Shown here: positions 6,714-12,939 of the stretch, in pieces
Numbering within the stretch: the stretch's first letter is position 1
Layout: every line of letters begins with the position of its first letter
DNA from: Bacteroidota bacterium
GTDB lineage: Bacteria > Bacteroidota > Bacteroidia > Flavobacteriales > Flavobacteriaceae
Assembly: GCA_023427845.1 (NCBI GenBank)
Contig: JAEYZX010000176.1
Location: 1 to 15,705, forward strand
DNA length: 15,705 bases
Reading direction: 5' to 3'
Program-made: the position numbers and the translations under genes
Notes under the pieces: generated by a model
What the model was told of the DNA's origin: nothing
Seen by the model: only the letters and a program-made list of their open reading frames with translations
Database searches by the model: none

Positions 6714-7615
6714 CAAAGCCACTCTTTCGGGTTCGTCAAAACCTTAACCATCTTCTCCTCCTCACTTCCCGCTTCCGCTTGATGATCATAAACCCACTGC
6801 ACATGTGGCGGAAGGCTCATCAGGATGCTTTCGATACGGCCGTTGGTCTTGAGGCCGAATAACGTTCCCTTATCATGGACGAGATTGAACTCGACGTAAC
6901 GACCGCGGCGGATTTCCTGCCAGGTGCGCTGGTCATCGGTGTAAGACAAATCTTTGCGTTTCTCGACAATTGGAATGTAGGCTTGGGTAAAACTGTTTCC
7001 CACCTCGGTCACGAAACTGTACCAATCCTGCATCGACATTTCGTTGGTTGCTTTGCAATAATCAAAGAACAAGCCGCCAATTCCGCGGGCTTCGTGACGG
7101 TGTGCGTTCCAGAAATAATCGTCGCACTGCTTTTTGTATTTCGGATAAAACTCGGTGTTGTGTTTGTCACATGCGGTTTTACACGTTTGATGGAAATGAA
7201 CGGCATCTTCTTCGAAAAGATAGTACGGCGTCAAATCCTGACCGCCGCCAAACCATTGGTTGATGATGTTGCCCTTATCGTCATACATCTCAAAATACCG
7301 CCAGTTCGCATGAACCGTTGGCACCATGGGCGATTTAGGATGGATCACAAGGCTGAGCCCGCACGCGAAAAAATCGGCTTCTCCAACGTTAAATAACTTC
7401 TGCATTGATTCGGGCAGTTTTCCGTGCACGGCTGAAATATTAACTCCGCCTTTTTCGAAAACATTTCCATTCTCGATTACACGCGTCCTTCCGCCACCGC
7501 CTTCAGGGCGTTCCCATAGATCCTCGCGAAACTTTGCGGCACCATCAACAGCTTCAAGTGCGTTGCAGATTTGGTTTTGAAGATTTTGTATGTATTGGTA
7601 GAATTTATCTTTCAT
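6713..7615 (-). CDS. hemF: Oxygen-dependent coproporphyrinogen III oxidase
   Basis: HemF decarboxylates two propionates of coproporphyrinogen III to vinyl groups, using O2, to give protoporphyrinogen IX. The 300-residue length is normal. The family signature WFGGGQDLTPYYLFEEDAVH lies at 121-140, preceded by PTVHANWRYFEM (99-110). The C-terminal RYVEFNLVHDKGTLFGLKT and SILMSLPPHVQW blocks are also present. Use of HemF, not radical-SAM HemN, points to haem synthesis under aerobic conditions. The gene is bounded on both sides, within 1-2 bp, by 7-bp-period arrays. It therefore shares no short coupled spacing with hemE. Confidence 0.97.
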   Translation of the reverse strand: MKDKFYQYIQNLQNQICNALEAVDGAAKFREDLWERPEGGGGRTRVIENGNVFEKGGVNISAVHGKLPESMQKLFNVGEADFFACGLSLVIHPKSPMVPTVHANWRYFEMYDDKGNIINQWFGGGQDLTPYYLFEEDAVHFHQTCKTACDKHNTEFYPKYKKQCDDYFWNAHRHEARGIGGLFFDYCKATNEMSMQDWYSFVTEVGNSFTQAYIPIVEKRKDLSYTDDQRTWQEIRRGRYVEFNLVHDKGTLFGLKTNGRIESILMSLPPHVQWVYDHQAEAGSEEEKMVKVLTNPKEWL

Positions 7616-7616
7616 T

Positions 7617-7647
7617 AGCTTTCAGCTTTCAGCGTTCAGCCTTCAGC
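7617..7647 (+). repeat. 7-bp-period array, left end of relic element
   Basis: Plus-strand units are AGCTTTC, AGCTTTC, AGCGTTC, AGCCTTC, AGC, beginning 2 bp beyond the hemF start codon. It faces an inverted array at 7681-7711, the same arrangement that encloses the S23-like gene between hemF and hemB. Confidence 0.75.
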
Positions 7648-7680
7648 ATATTTAAATGACTATTGTAACTTACGGAAGCA
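7648..7680 (-). pseudogene. Deleted relic of an S23-like element (last codons only)
   Basis: The 33 bp between the two arrays resembles the 3' end of the S23-like gene at 6308-6341. Both have ATTTAA, then GAC, then TATTGTAA at matching spacing. On the minus strand 7677-7660 reads TTC CGT AAG TTA CAA TAG (F-R-K-L-Q-stop); the intact gene ends F-I-R-K-L-Q-stop. Codons differ at third positions. The simplest reading is that a similar gene once stood between hemE and hemF and was lost by internal deletion. The match is short, so chance remains possible. Confidence 0.5.
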
Positions 7681-7711
7681 GCTGACCGCTGTGGGCTGAC
7701 CGCTGTCCACT
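7681..7711 (-). repeat. 7-bp-period array, right end of relic element
   Basis: Minus-strand units are AGTGGAC, AGCGGTC, AGCCCAC, AGCGGTC, AGC. The first unit begins inside the hemE TAG stop codon (7710-7712), parallel to the array that begins in the hemF stop. It is inverted relative to 7617-7647. Confidence 0.72.
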
Positions 7712-8732
7712 ACTTATACTCCTTCACCGCATCAATAAACGCTTTCGCATGGTCGACCGGGATGTGTGGCAAAATGCCATGGCCTAAATTCACGATGTAT
7801 TTGTCCTTTCCGAACTCGTCTATCATTTGGTGGACCATTTTTTTGATGGTCGGGATTGGCGATAACAATCGCGAAGGATCGAAATTCCCTTGTAGAGTTA
7901 TATTGCCACCCGATAAATAACGTGCGTTACGGGGCGAGCACGTCCAATCGACTCCGAGTGCCGATGCCTTGCTTTTACCCATTTCATTCAATGCAAACCA
8001 ACAGCCTTTTCCGAATACGATAACGTGCGTTTCAGGAGCAAGTGCTTCCACGATCTGGTTGATGTATTGCCATGAAAATTCCTGATAATCGACCGGCGAT
8101 AACATTCCGCCCCATGAGTCGAATATCTGAACAGCATTGACACCGCATTCGACTTTTCGCTTCAGGTAAGCGATTGTCGTATCGGTGATTTTTTGTAATA
8201 AGGCATGCGCGGCTTCAGGATGCGTAAAGCAGAATCCCTTTGCAGTATCGAAACTCTTTGATCCTTTTCCTTCAACGGCATAACAGAAAATCGTCCAGGG
8301 CGAACCGGCAAAACCGATCAGCGGTACCTCATCGTTTAGCATTTCCTTTGTGAGCTTGATCGCATCCATCACATAGCTGAGTGTTTCGTCGATGTTTGGG
8401 ACGATGACTTTCTCGACATCGGCAACGCTGCGGATTGGATTGGGAAGGAACGGGCCGACGCTTTCTTTCATCAGCACCTCAATTCCCATTGCCTGTGGTA
8501 CAACGAGAATGTCGGAAAACAGGATCGCGGCATCGGGGGCGATACGACGGATGGGCTGCACCGTAATTTCGGATGCGAGTTCCGGCGTTTGACATCGCGT
8601 AAAGAAATCGTATTTGTCGCGAAGTGCGATGAATTCGGGAAGGTATCTTCCGGCTTGTCGCATCATCCAGACGGGCGGCCGTTCAACGGTTTCGCCGCGT
8701 AGGGCTTTTAGGAAAAGGTCGTTTTTTATCAT
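7710..8732 (-). CDS. hemE: Uroporphyrinogen decarboxylase
   Basis: HemE removes four carboxyl groups from uroporphyrinogen III to give coproporphyrinogen III. The 340 residues carry the N-terminal signature PVWMMRQAGRYLPE (20-33), the catalytic Asp74 in LFSDILV, the GFAGSPWTIFCY block (140-151), IFDSWGG (203-209) and the C-terminal NLGHGILPHIP (315-325). All expected active-site residues are visible. It is read in the order hemD, hemE, hemF, with a 65-bp gap after hemD that holds a 9-bp-period repeat. Confidence 0.97.
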   Translation of the reverse strand: MIKNDLFLKALRGETVERPPVWMMRQAGRYLPEFIALRDKYDFFTRCQTPELASEITVQPIRRIAPDAAILFSDILVVPQAMGIEVLMKESVGPFLPNPIRSVADVEKVIVPNIDETLSYVMDAIKLTKEMLNDEVPLIGFAGSPWTIFCYAVEGKGSKSFDTAKGFCFTHPEAAHALLQKITDTTIAYLKRKVECGVNAVQIFDSWGGMLSPVDYQEFSWQYINQIVEALAPETHVIVFGKGCWFALNEMGKSKASALGVDWTCSPRNARYLSGGNITLQGNFDPSRLLSPIPTIKKMVHQMIDEFGKDKYIVNLGHGILPHIPVDHAKAFIDAVKEYK

Positions 8733-8761
8733 ATCAGTAACAATTGCTGCGTGCTTTTTGC

Positions 8762-8788
8762 CACGAATTGCACGAATTCGCCGAATTA
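8762..8788 (+). repeat. 9-bp-period tandem repeat (CACGAATTN x3)
   Basis: Three nonamers stand in tandem in the hemE-hemD gap: CACGAATTG, CACGAATTC, GCCGAATTA. The following TCGTG (8789-8793) is the reverse complement of the first five bases, so the unit could also fold on itself. It is the same kind of object as the 7- and 8-bp arrays, with a different period. Confidence 0.6.
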
Positions 8789-8797
8789 TCGTGAGGC

Positions 8798-9463
8798 TTA
8801 TTTATAATAGTTTATACATTGAATAATCACGTTTTCAATTGTGGGTTGATTTGCGATTATGATCTTATCTGTCGTATCTGAAAGTGCTTCGGCTGTCGTT
8901 GTTCCGATGCAGAAGCAGGTTTCGGTTGTGATTTTGTTTTGTTTTAAAAAACTTTCAACTCCCGACGGACTGTAAAATAATATGCCGTCGACCGTTGATG
9001 TGACCTTTTGAGGCGTCAATACGGTTTCGTAAGTTCCAATTTCATTAAAGATAATACCGGCGCCGGTCAATGCTTCAGGCAATGTGTCGCGCCGCAGGTT
9101 GCCGCTGAAAAACGTAAAACGTTCTGTTGGATGGACCAGCGTGATGATTTCGGCGAGGTCGGCGGCGTAACCTGTATGAACGACAACATTGAACCCATGA
9201 TTTTCAATAAGTTGTTTGGTTTTGATGCCAACGCAGAACACCTTCTTATATTTCAGCTTTTCGCTTTGTGGATTTTCGAGAAAACTCAGAAATCCGTTTT
9301 GGCTTGTGAAAATGAAGTTGTCATAAACTTTGTCCAACTCAAATTCCTTGTGATTGATTTTTATGAAATCGCTTTCTATGACCGACAAATTCGCGTTCAG
9401 CAGGAACTGCTTCTGGTTGGGAAGCAATTTTTTGGTAGACAGTATTCGAATTGGTGTCGGCAT
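8798..9463 (-). CDS. hemD: Uroporphyrinogen-III synthase
   Basis: HemD closes the linear tetrapyrrole hydroxymethylbilane to uroporphyrinogen III with inversion of ring D. HemD sequences diverge strongly. This 221-residue protein shows the recognisable blocks: ILSTKKL (7-13), FTSQNGFLSFL (52-62), FFSGNLRRDTLPEAL (118-132), the conserved Tyr region TYETV (144-148), FYSPSGVESFL (163-173) and CIGTTTAEAL (185-194). Position directly downstream of hemC supports the assignment. The 124-bp gap to hemC is almost filled by hairpin repeat copy 2, which could weaken read-through from hemC. Confidence 0.93.
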   Translation of the reverse strand: MPTPIRILSTKKLLPNQKQFLLNANLSVIESDFIKINHKEFELDKVYDNFIFTSQNGFLSFLENPQSEKLKYKKVFCVGIKTKQLIENHGFNVVVHTGYAADLAEIITLVHPTERFTFFSGNLRRDTLPEALTGAGIIFNEIGTYETVLTPQKVTSTVDGILFYSPSGVESFLKQNKITTETCFCIGTTTAEALSDTTDKIIIANQPTIENVIIQCINYYK

Positions 9464-9484
9464 ATTCTATTTTGTGGGATGCCT

Positions 9485-9587
9485 AGCCCTGATAGCAGCG
9501 GAAATCCTTTTTTGCGTAAAAGAAGTTATTCAAAAAACCTCAGCGTGGTGGCAAAAAAGATTGCAGCGGATAGCAGGAATCAGCTCC
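9485..9587. repeat. Intergenic imperfect hairpin repeat, copy 2
   Basis: The left part is AGCCCTGATAGCAGCGG followed by AAATCCTTTTTT, and the right part is AAAAAAGATTGCAGCGGATA followed by GCAGGAATCAGCTCC. Both match copy 1 at 5200-5276, while the loop sequence differs in length and bases. The right part ends at the hemC stop codon, as copy 1 ends close to the hemB stop. The outer AGC-CC/GG-GCT and the A-run/T-run can pair. Placement after stop codons suggests a terminator-like or 3'-end element, but this copy lies within the hem run. Confidence 0.62.
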
Positions 9588-10505
9588 TTATTTTCCTAAA
9601 TCGGATTTAATTTGTTCCATAACGGCCTCGCCACCGTGGTTAAGGGCTTCGACCGCGCATTCTATGCCGAAAACCTTGTAATGTGTGGCGTCGGCTGTTT
9701 TTTCTATATGTATTTTTTGTTTTCCGTCGAGCGACAACAATGCACCTTCAAAACGGATCACATTATCGACTATGGTCGCAAGTGCCCCAATTGGTGCCGT
9801 ACATCCGCCTTCTAATGTTTTAAGAAAATCGCGCTCGATTTGCGTTGCCATCTGGCTTTCGAAATGGTTCAGTTTTGATGCAGCTTCAATGCAATAATCA
9901 TCGTTGGCCATTGCCACCACCACCATTGCGCCCTGCGCAGGAGCGGGAATCATCCAATCGAGTTCGATGTGGTTCTGAGGCGTAAGGTTGATGCGTTCCA
10001 ATCCGGCCGCGGCAAAAACAGCGCCGTCCCAGCTGTTGTCTTTCAATTTCTGCAGCCGTGTGTTGACGTTGCCTCGCAAATCGACCACTTTGTGATTCGG
10101 ATATCGGTTGAGCCACTGTGCCTGTCGGCGAAGGCTTCCGGTGGCGATGGTGCCGGCGTCGAGCAAAAATTCGAGGCTGCCTTTATGGACGAGTATATCG
10201 TGAACGTTTGCCCTTTTGAGCACCGCCGCCTGGACAATTCCGTGTGGCAATGCGGTGGGCACGTCCTTCATCGAGTGCACGGCAATATCGACCTGCCCGC
10301 TGATCATGGCCACGTCGAGTGTTTTGGTGAAAATTCCGGTAATGCCGAATTCGTACAGCGGTTTGTCGAGGATGATATCGCCTGTTGATTTCACGGCGAC
10401 GACCTCGGTTTTGTACCCTAAATCATTGAGTTTCTTCTCGACTGTGTGCGCCTGCCAAAGTGCGAGTTCGCTGTCGCGTGTCCCGATTCGGATGGTTTTG
10501 ATCAT
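9588..10505 (-). CDS. hemC: Hydroxymethylbilane synthase (porphobilinogen deaminase)
   Basis: HemC polymerises four porphobilinogen units on a dipyrromethane cofactor. The 305 residues start with TIRIGTRDSELALWQAHTVE. They carry the catalytic Asp81 in VHSMKDVPT, the substrate-binding arginines in ATGSLRRQAQW (121-131) and DLRGNVNTRL (142-151), and the cofactor-attachment Cys235 in LEGGCTAPIGA. The ATG overlaps the TGA at 10502-10504 that closes the hemA frame beyond its internal stop (ATGA). Coupled translation from hemA would be expected if ribosomes reached that TGA. Confidence 0.97.
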   Translation of the reverse strand: MIKTIRIGTRDSELALWQAHTVEKKLNDLGYKTEVVAVKSTGDIILDKPLYEFGITGIFTKTLDVAMISGQVDIAVHSMKDVPTALPHGIVQAAVLKRANVHDILVHKGSLEFLLDAGTIATGSLRRQAQWLNRYPNHKVVDLRGNVNTRLQKLKDNSWDGAVFAAAGLERINLTPQNHIELDWMIPAPAQGAMVVVAMANDDYCIEAASKLNHFESQMATQIERDFLKTLEGGCTAPIGALATIVDNVIRFEGALLSLDGKQKIHIEKTADATHYKVFGIECAVEALNHGGEAVMEQIKSDLGK

Positions 10506-10645
10506 TTCGCGGATGCTTCTATGCGGAATACTTTTTCGATGAGTTCGATGCTTTCGTCAACCATCGTACTGTCGCTTTTCAAGTGATTCGCAAAGTGGGT
10601 CGTTTTTTTTTGGTTTATGCGGTTTATTTTGATTTCGGGCTGTTG
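10502..10645 (-). pseudogene. hemA: C-terminal part of hemA beyond an in-frame stop
   Basis: Directly after the TAA at 10646-10648 the same reading frame stays open for 47 codons and ends in a TGA overlapping the hemC start. The translation includes EIKINRINQKKTTHFANHLK and TMVDESIELIEKVF, which look like the usual HemA C-terminal dimerisation helices. Adding it gives a protein of 418 positions, the usual length for a bacterial glutamyl-tRNA reductase. No insertion or deletion is needed; only codon 371 is wrong. A run of nine T (A on the coding strand) at 10603-10611 lies inside it. Confidence 0.75.
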
Positions 10646-11758
10646 TTAAATGTAGTTTTCGATTTTCCGGCTTTGGAAATCAAGTTCCGACATTTTTATT
10701 GCATTGAGTTTTTCCTTAAGCGCATGGATCGTTGGGGCGAATCGCCGAGCTTTCATCCACGACAGGAATTCCTCGCGCACCTCCTCGATGATGGCTTCGG
10801 CCGCGGGAATGTATTTTTTGCGGTTTTCGAGTGTGTCGTCGGTCATTTGTGACAGATGGTCCATGTGTATCAGCGTCACGCCTTCAATGTCGCGAACGTT
10901 TTCGTTGACGTTTTTCGGTATCGACAAATCGAGGATCAAAAGTGGTTTTTTAAGATTCAGAATCGTTTTGTCGATTGTAGGGTTTTGTGCTCCCGTTGCG
11001 ACAACGACTACATCCGCTTTTTGAAGTTCGAGATGCAGATCGGCATAATCCTTAACGATAAGATTCAATTTGCCGGCCAATTTCTCTGCTTTGTCCTTTG
11101 TACGGTTTATTAAGGTGATGTGGTCGTTTTTTGAATGTTTGACGAGGTTCTCGCAGGTATTCCTACCGATTTTTCCCGTTCCGAAAAGCAGCAGATTCTT
11201 TGATCGTACCTCATCAACATTGCGGATGATGTACTGCACGGCCGCAAACGAAACCGAGGTGGCACCCGAACTTATTTGGGTTTCGTGTTTGATGCGTTTG
11301 CTTGCCTGGATCACGGCATTGATCAACCGGTCAAGAAATGCATTGATTAATCCGAGTGAACGTGATTCATTGAAACTGGTTTTGATCTGGCTGATGATTT
11401 CAAAATCACCCAAAATCTGACTGTCAAGCCCGGTGCCCACGCGAAACATGTGGTTTATCGCTTCCTGATTTTTATAAACGAAACCTACTTTTTGAAAATC
11501 TTCCACGGTACCTCGGCTGTTCTCGCAAATCAGTTTGATAAGCTGGAACGGATGCTCGGCGAAACCATATATTTCGGTGCGGTTACAGGTAGAAGTAACG
11601 ATAAGGCTTTCGATGCCTTCCTCCTTCGCCTGATGCAGCAAACGCGTACGTGATAAATTGTCGAGGCTAAATTTGCCCCTAGTCTCAGCATCAGCTTTCT
11701 TATAACTCAAGCCAACCACATAAAAGTACAGATGCTTCGATCCGGTAATTTTTTCCAT
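10646..11758 (-). CDS. hemA: Glutamyl-tRNA reductase, cut short by an in-frame TAA
   Basis: HemA reduces glutamyl-tRNA(Glu) to glutamate-1-semialdehyde, the committed step of C5-pathway haem synthesis. The catalytic domain has the nucleophile Cys58 in VTSTCNRTEIYG and the conserved block INHMFRVGTGLDSQILGD (101-118). The NADPH domain has LLLFGTGKIGRNT (189-201) and ILDLSIPKNVNENV (275-288). The open frame ends after 370 residues at QSRKIENYI, about 48 residues short of the usual length and inside the C-terminal dimerisation domain. It is the first gene of the minus-strand run and is divergent from the AraC gene. Whether the protein works depends on whether the stop is real, read through, or a sequencing error. 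Confidence 0.9.
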   Translation of the reverse strand: MEKITGSKHLYFYVVGLSYKKADAETRGKFSLDNLSRTRLLHQAKEEGIESLIVTSTCNRTEIYGFAEHPFQLIKLICENSRGTVEDFQKVGFVYKNQEAINHMFRVGTGLDSQILGDFEIISQIKTSFNESRSLGLINAFLDRLINAVIQASKRIKHETQISSGATSVSFAAVQYIIRNVDEVRSKNLLLFGTGKIGRNTCENLVKHSKNDHITLINRTKDKAEKLAGKLNLIVKDYADLHLELQKADVVVVATGAQNPTIDKTILNLKKPLLILDLSIPKNVNENVRDIEGVTLIHMDHLSQMTDDTLENRKKYIPAAEAIIEEVREEFLSWMKARRFAPTIHALKEKLNAIKMSELDFQSRKIENYI

Positions 11759-11768
11759 AAGAAACTTT

Positions 11769-11782
11769 CACTCTTAAAAGTG
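11769..11782. promoter_or_regulatory. Imperfect palindrome next to hemA start
   Basis: CACTCTTAAAAGTG is a 14-bp palindrome with one mismatched pair of positions, 11 bp upstream of the hemA ATG and next to a candidate -7 element. It could be an operator, but a palindrome of this quality is weak evidence in AT-rich DNA. Confidence 0.2.
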
Positions 11783-11785
11783 CAA

Positions 11786-11793
11786 CAAAATTA
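11786..11793 (-). promoter_or_regulatory. Candidate Bacteroidota -7 element for hemA
   Basis: On the minus strand the sequence is TAATTTTG, an exact match to the TAnnTTTG -7 consensus of Bacteroidota promoters, with its 3' end 27 bp upstream of the hemA ATG. I do not see a clear TTG -33 element at normal spacing, so the call is tentative. Confidence 0.35.
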
Positions 11794-11887
11794 CTTGTAA
11801 GGAAAGGTAAAAAGTAACGCTGGAAGGACTTTTTGTGTCGCTATGGGAATTTTACCTACAAAATGCTGGAAACATGGCTTTTTCTTG

Positions 11888-11895
11888 TAAATTTG
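11888..11895 (+). promoter_or_regulatory. Candidate Bacteroidota -7 element for the AraC-type gene
   Basis: TAAATTTG matches the TAnnTTTG consensus exactly and faces the regulator gene, about 94 bp upstream of its ATG. It implies a leader of about 85-90 nt that contains the inverted repeat at 11928-11940. No clear -33 TTG is visible. Confidence 0.33.
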
Positions 11896-11927
11896 TAGCG
11901 AAATCAACGCCTGCGAAGCATCTTATA

Positions 11928-11940
11928 TAGAACCGTTCTA
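11928..11940. promoter_or_regulatory. Perfect inverted repeat TAGAAC-C-GTTCTA
   Basis: Two 6-bp arms around one central base form an operator-like palindrome between hemA and the AraC gene, 48 bp upstream of the regulator start. It lies downstream of the candidate promoter, a position suited to repression or autoregulation. AraC proteins usually bind direct repeats, so another regulator may be the ligand. Confidence 0.3.
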
Positions 11941-11988
11941 AATAATTTATCGTCAAAAAGTTGAAATTCGATTCAAAAAAATACCGCT

Positions 11989-12864
11989 ATGGGTTCACAT
12001 GAAATAATCAAAATCGAAGATGATTTTACGCTGATCCGTTTCCAAAACGACAGCATGGAAGTGTATCGCGCGCAACGAGAAGTTGGAAGCGGACTGATAC
12101 AATTTCACTTTGGAATAAAAGGAAAAGCCAAATTCATTTTCAATCAGGGGAATTATGCGCTCGACCTGCGCGAAGAAAAGGCCTTGCTTTTGTACAATCC
12201 GCAGAAGGAACTGCCCTTGAATCTTGAACTGGCGCCGCAATCGTGGGTAATTTCAGTCATCATCTCAATCAAAAAATTCCACACGCTTTTCTCGGCTGAA
12301 GCCGATTACATCCCGTTCCTGACAATCGAAAACAAAGACAAAAAGTATTACAACGAGAGCGATATCAGTCCGTCGATGGCCATCGTCTTGAGCCAGCTTT
12401 TCCATTTCAACCTTCATCCTGCAATAAAAAAACTGTATTATAAAGGCAAAGGCTACGAGCTGTTGAGTTTGTATTTCAACCGCACAGAAGATCCCGACGC
12501 AGAACAATGCCCGTTTTTGATCGATGAGGAAAACGTGCTTAAAATCCGCAAGGCGAAAGACATTGTGATCGCGAACATGGCGGAGCCGCCCGGCCTGCAG
12601 GAACTTGCCGATCAGGTAGGGCTGAATCTCAAAAAATTAAAAATGGGATTTAAGCAGATTTATGGCGATTCGGTATATAGTTTTTTATTCGATTATAAAA
12701 TGGAATTTGCCCGTAAATTGCTCGAGGAAGGTTCGCACAACGTAAATGAAGTCGGATTAAAAATCGGCTACAGCACGGCAAGCCACTTTATTTCGGCTTT
12801 CAAGAAAAAATTTGCCACCACACCCAAGAAATACCTGATGTCGATGAACCCTAATCAGGTTTGA
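11989..12864 (+). CDS. AraC-family transcriptional regulator (PchR-like)
   Basis: This 291-residue protein has an N-terminal ligand domain (about 1-165) with FHFGIKGKAKFIFN (39-52) and LLLYNPQKELPLNL (66-79), a pattern of PchR-like regulators. The AraC DNA-binding domain follows at about 185-285. Helix-turn-helix one is near LQELADQVGLNLKKLKMGFK (203-222). Helix-turn-helix two is VNEVGLKIGYSTASHFISAF (252-271), followed by the typical KKKFATTPKKY. PchR-type proteins sense siderophores or iron status, so haem, iron or a porphyrin precursor is a plausible ligand here. It lies between divergent hemA and co-directional hemH with a 75-bp gap to hemH, a position that suggests control of haem synthesis. 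The role is inferred from context only. Confidence 0.88.
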   Translation: MGSHEIIKIEDDFTLIRFQNDSMEVYRAQREVGSGLIQFHFGIKGKAKFIFNQGNYALDLREEKALLLYNPQKELPLNLELAPQSWVISVIISIKKFHTLFSAEADYIPFLTIENKDKKYYNESDISPSMAIVLSQLFHFNLHPAIKKLYYKGKGYELLSLYFNRTEDPDAEQCPFLIDEENVLKIRKAKDIVIANMAEPPGLQELADQVGLNLKKLKMGFKQIYGDSVYSFLFDYKMEFARKLLEEGSHNVNEVGLKIGYSTASHFISAFKKKFATTPKKYLMSMNPNQV

Positions 12865-12939
12865 TAATTACAATAGCTAAAAAATCGTTAATAGCCGCAG
12901 CGATAATTGTGGCGAAAGTACTTTTACAAAAAATTGAAT

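Noticed and set aside
6875..7396. Open frame on the plus strand opposite hemF
   Set aside because: Shadow of hemF, whose signatures are certain on the minus strand.
6274..7711. CRISPR array
   Set aside because: The repeats are 7 bp, contiguous and degenerate, without unique spacers or cas genes.
9008..9610. Open frame on the plus strand opposite hemD and hemC end
   Set aside because: It runs through the hairpin repeat and opposite two real genes; no family motif is visible.
10502..10648. Frameshift as the cause of the short hemA
   Set aside because: Codon-by-codon reading shows the C-terminal part in the same frame as the upstream part; only the TAA codon interrupts it.
12907..12939. Upstream ATG for ferrochelatase
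   Set aside because: It adds 11 residues before the family's usual N-terminus MKGVLLVNLGSP.
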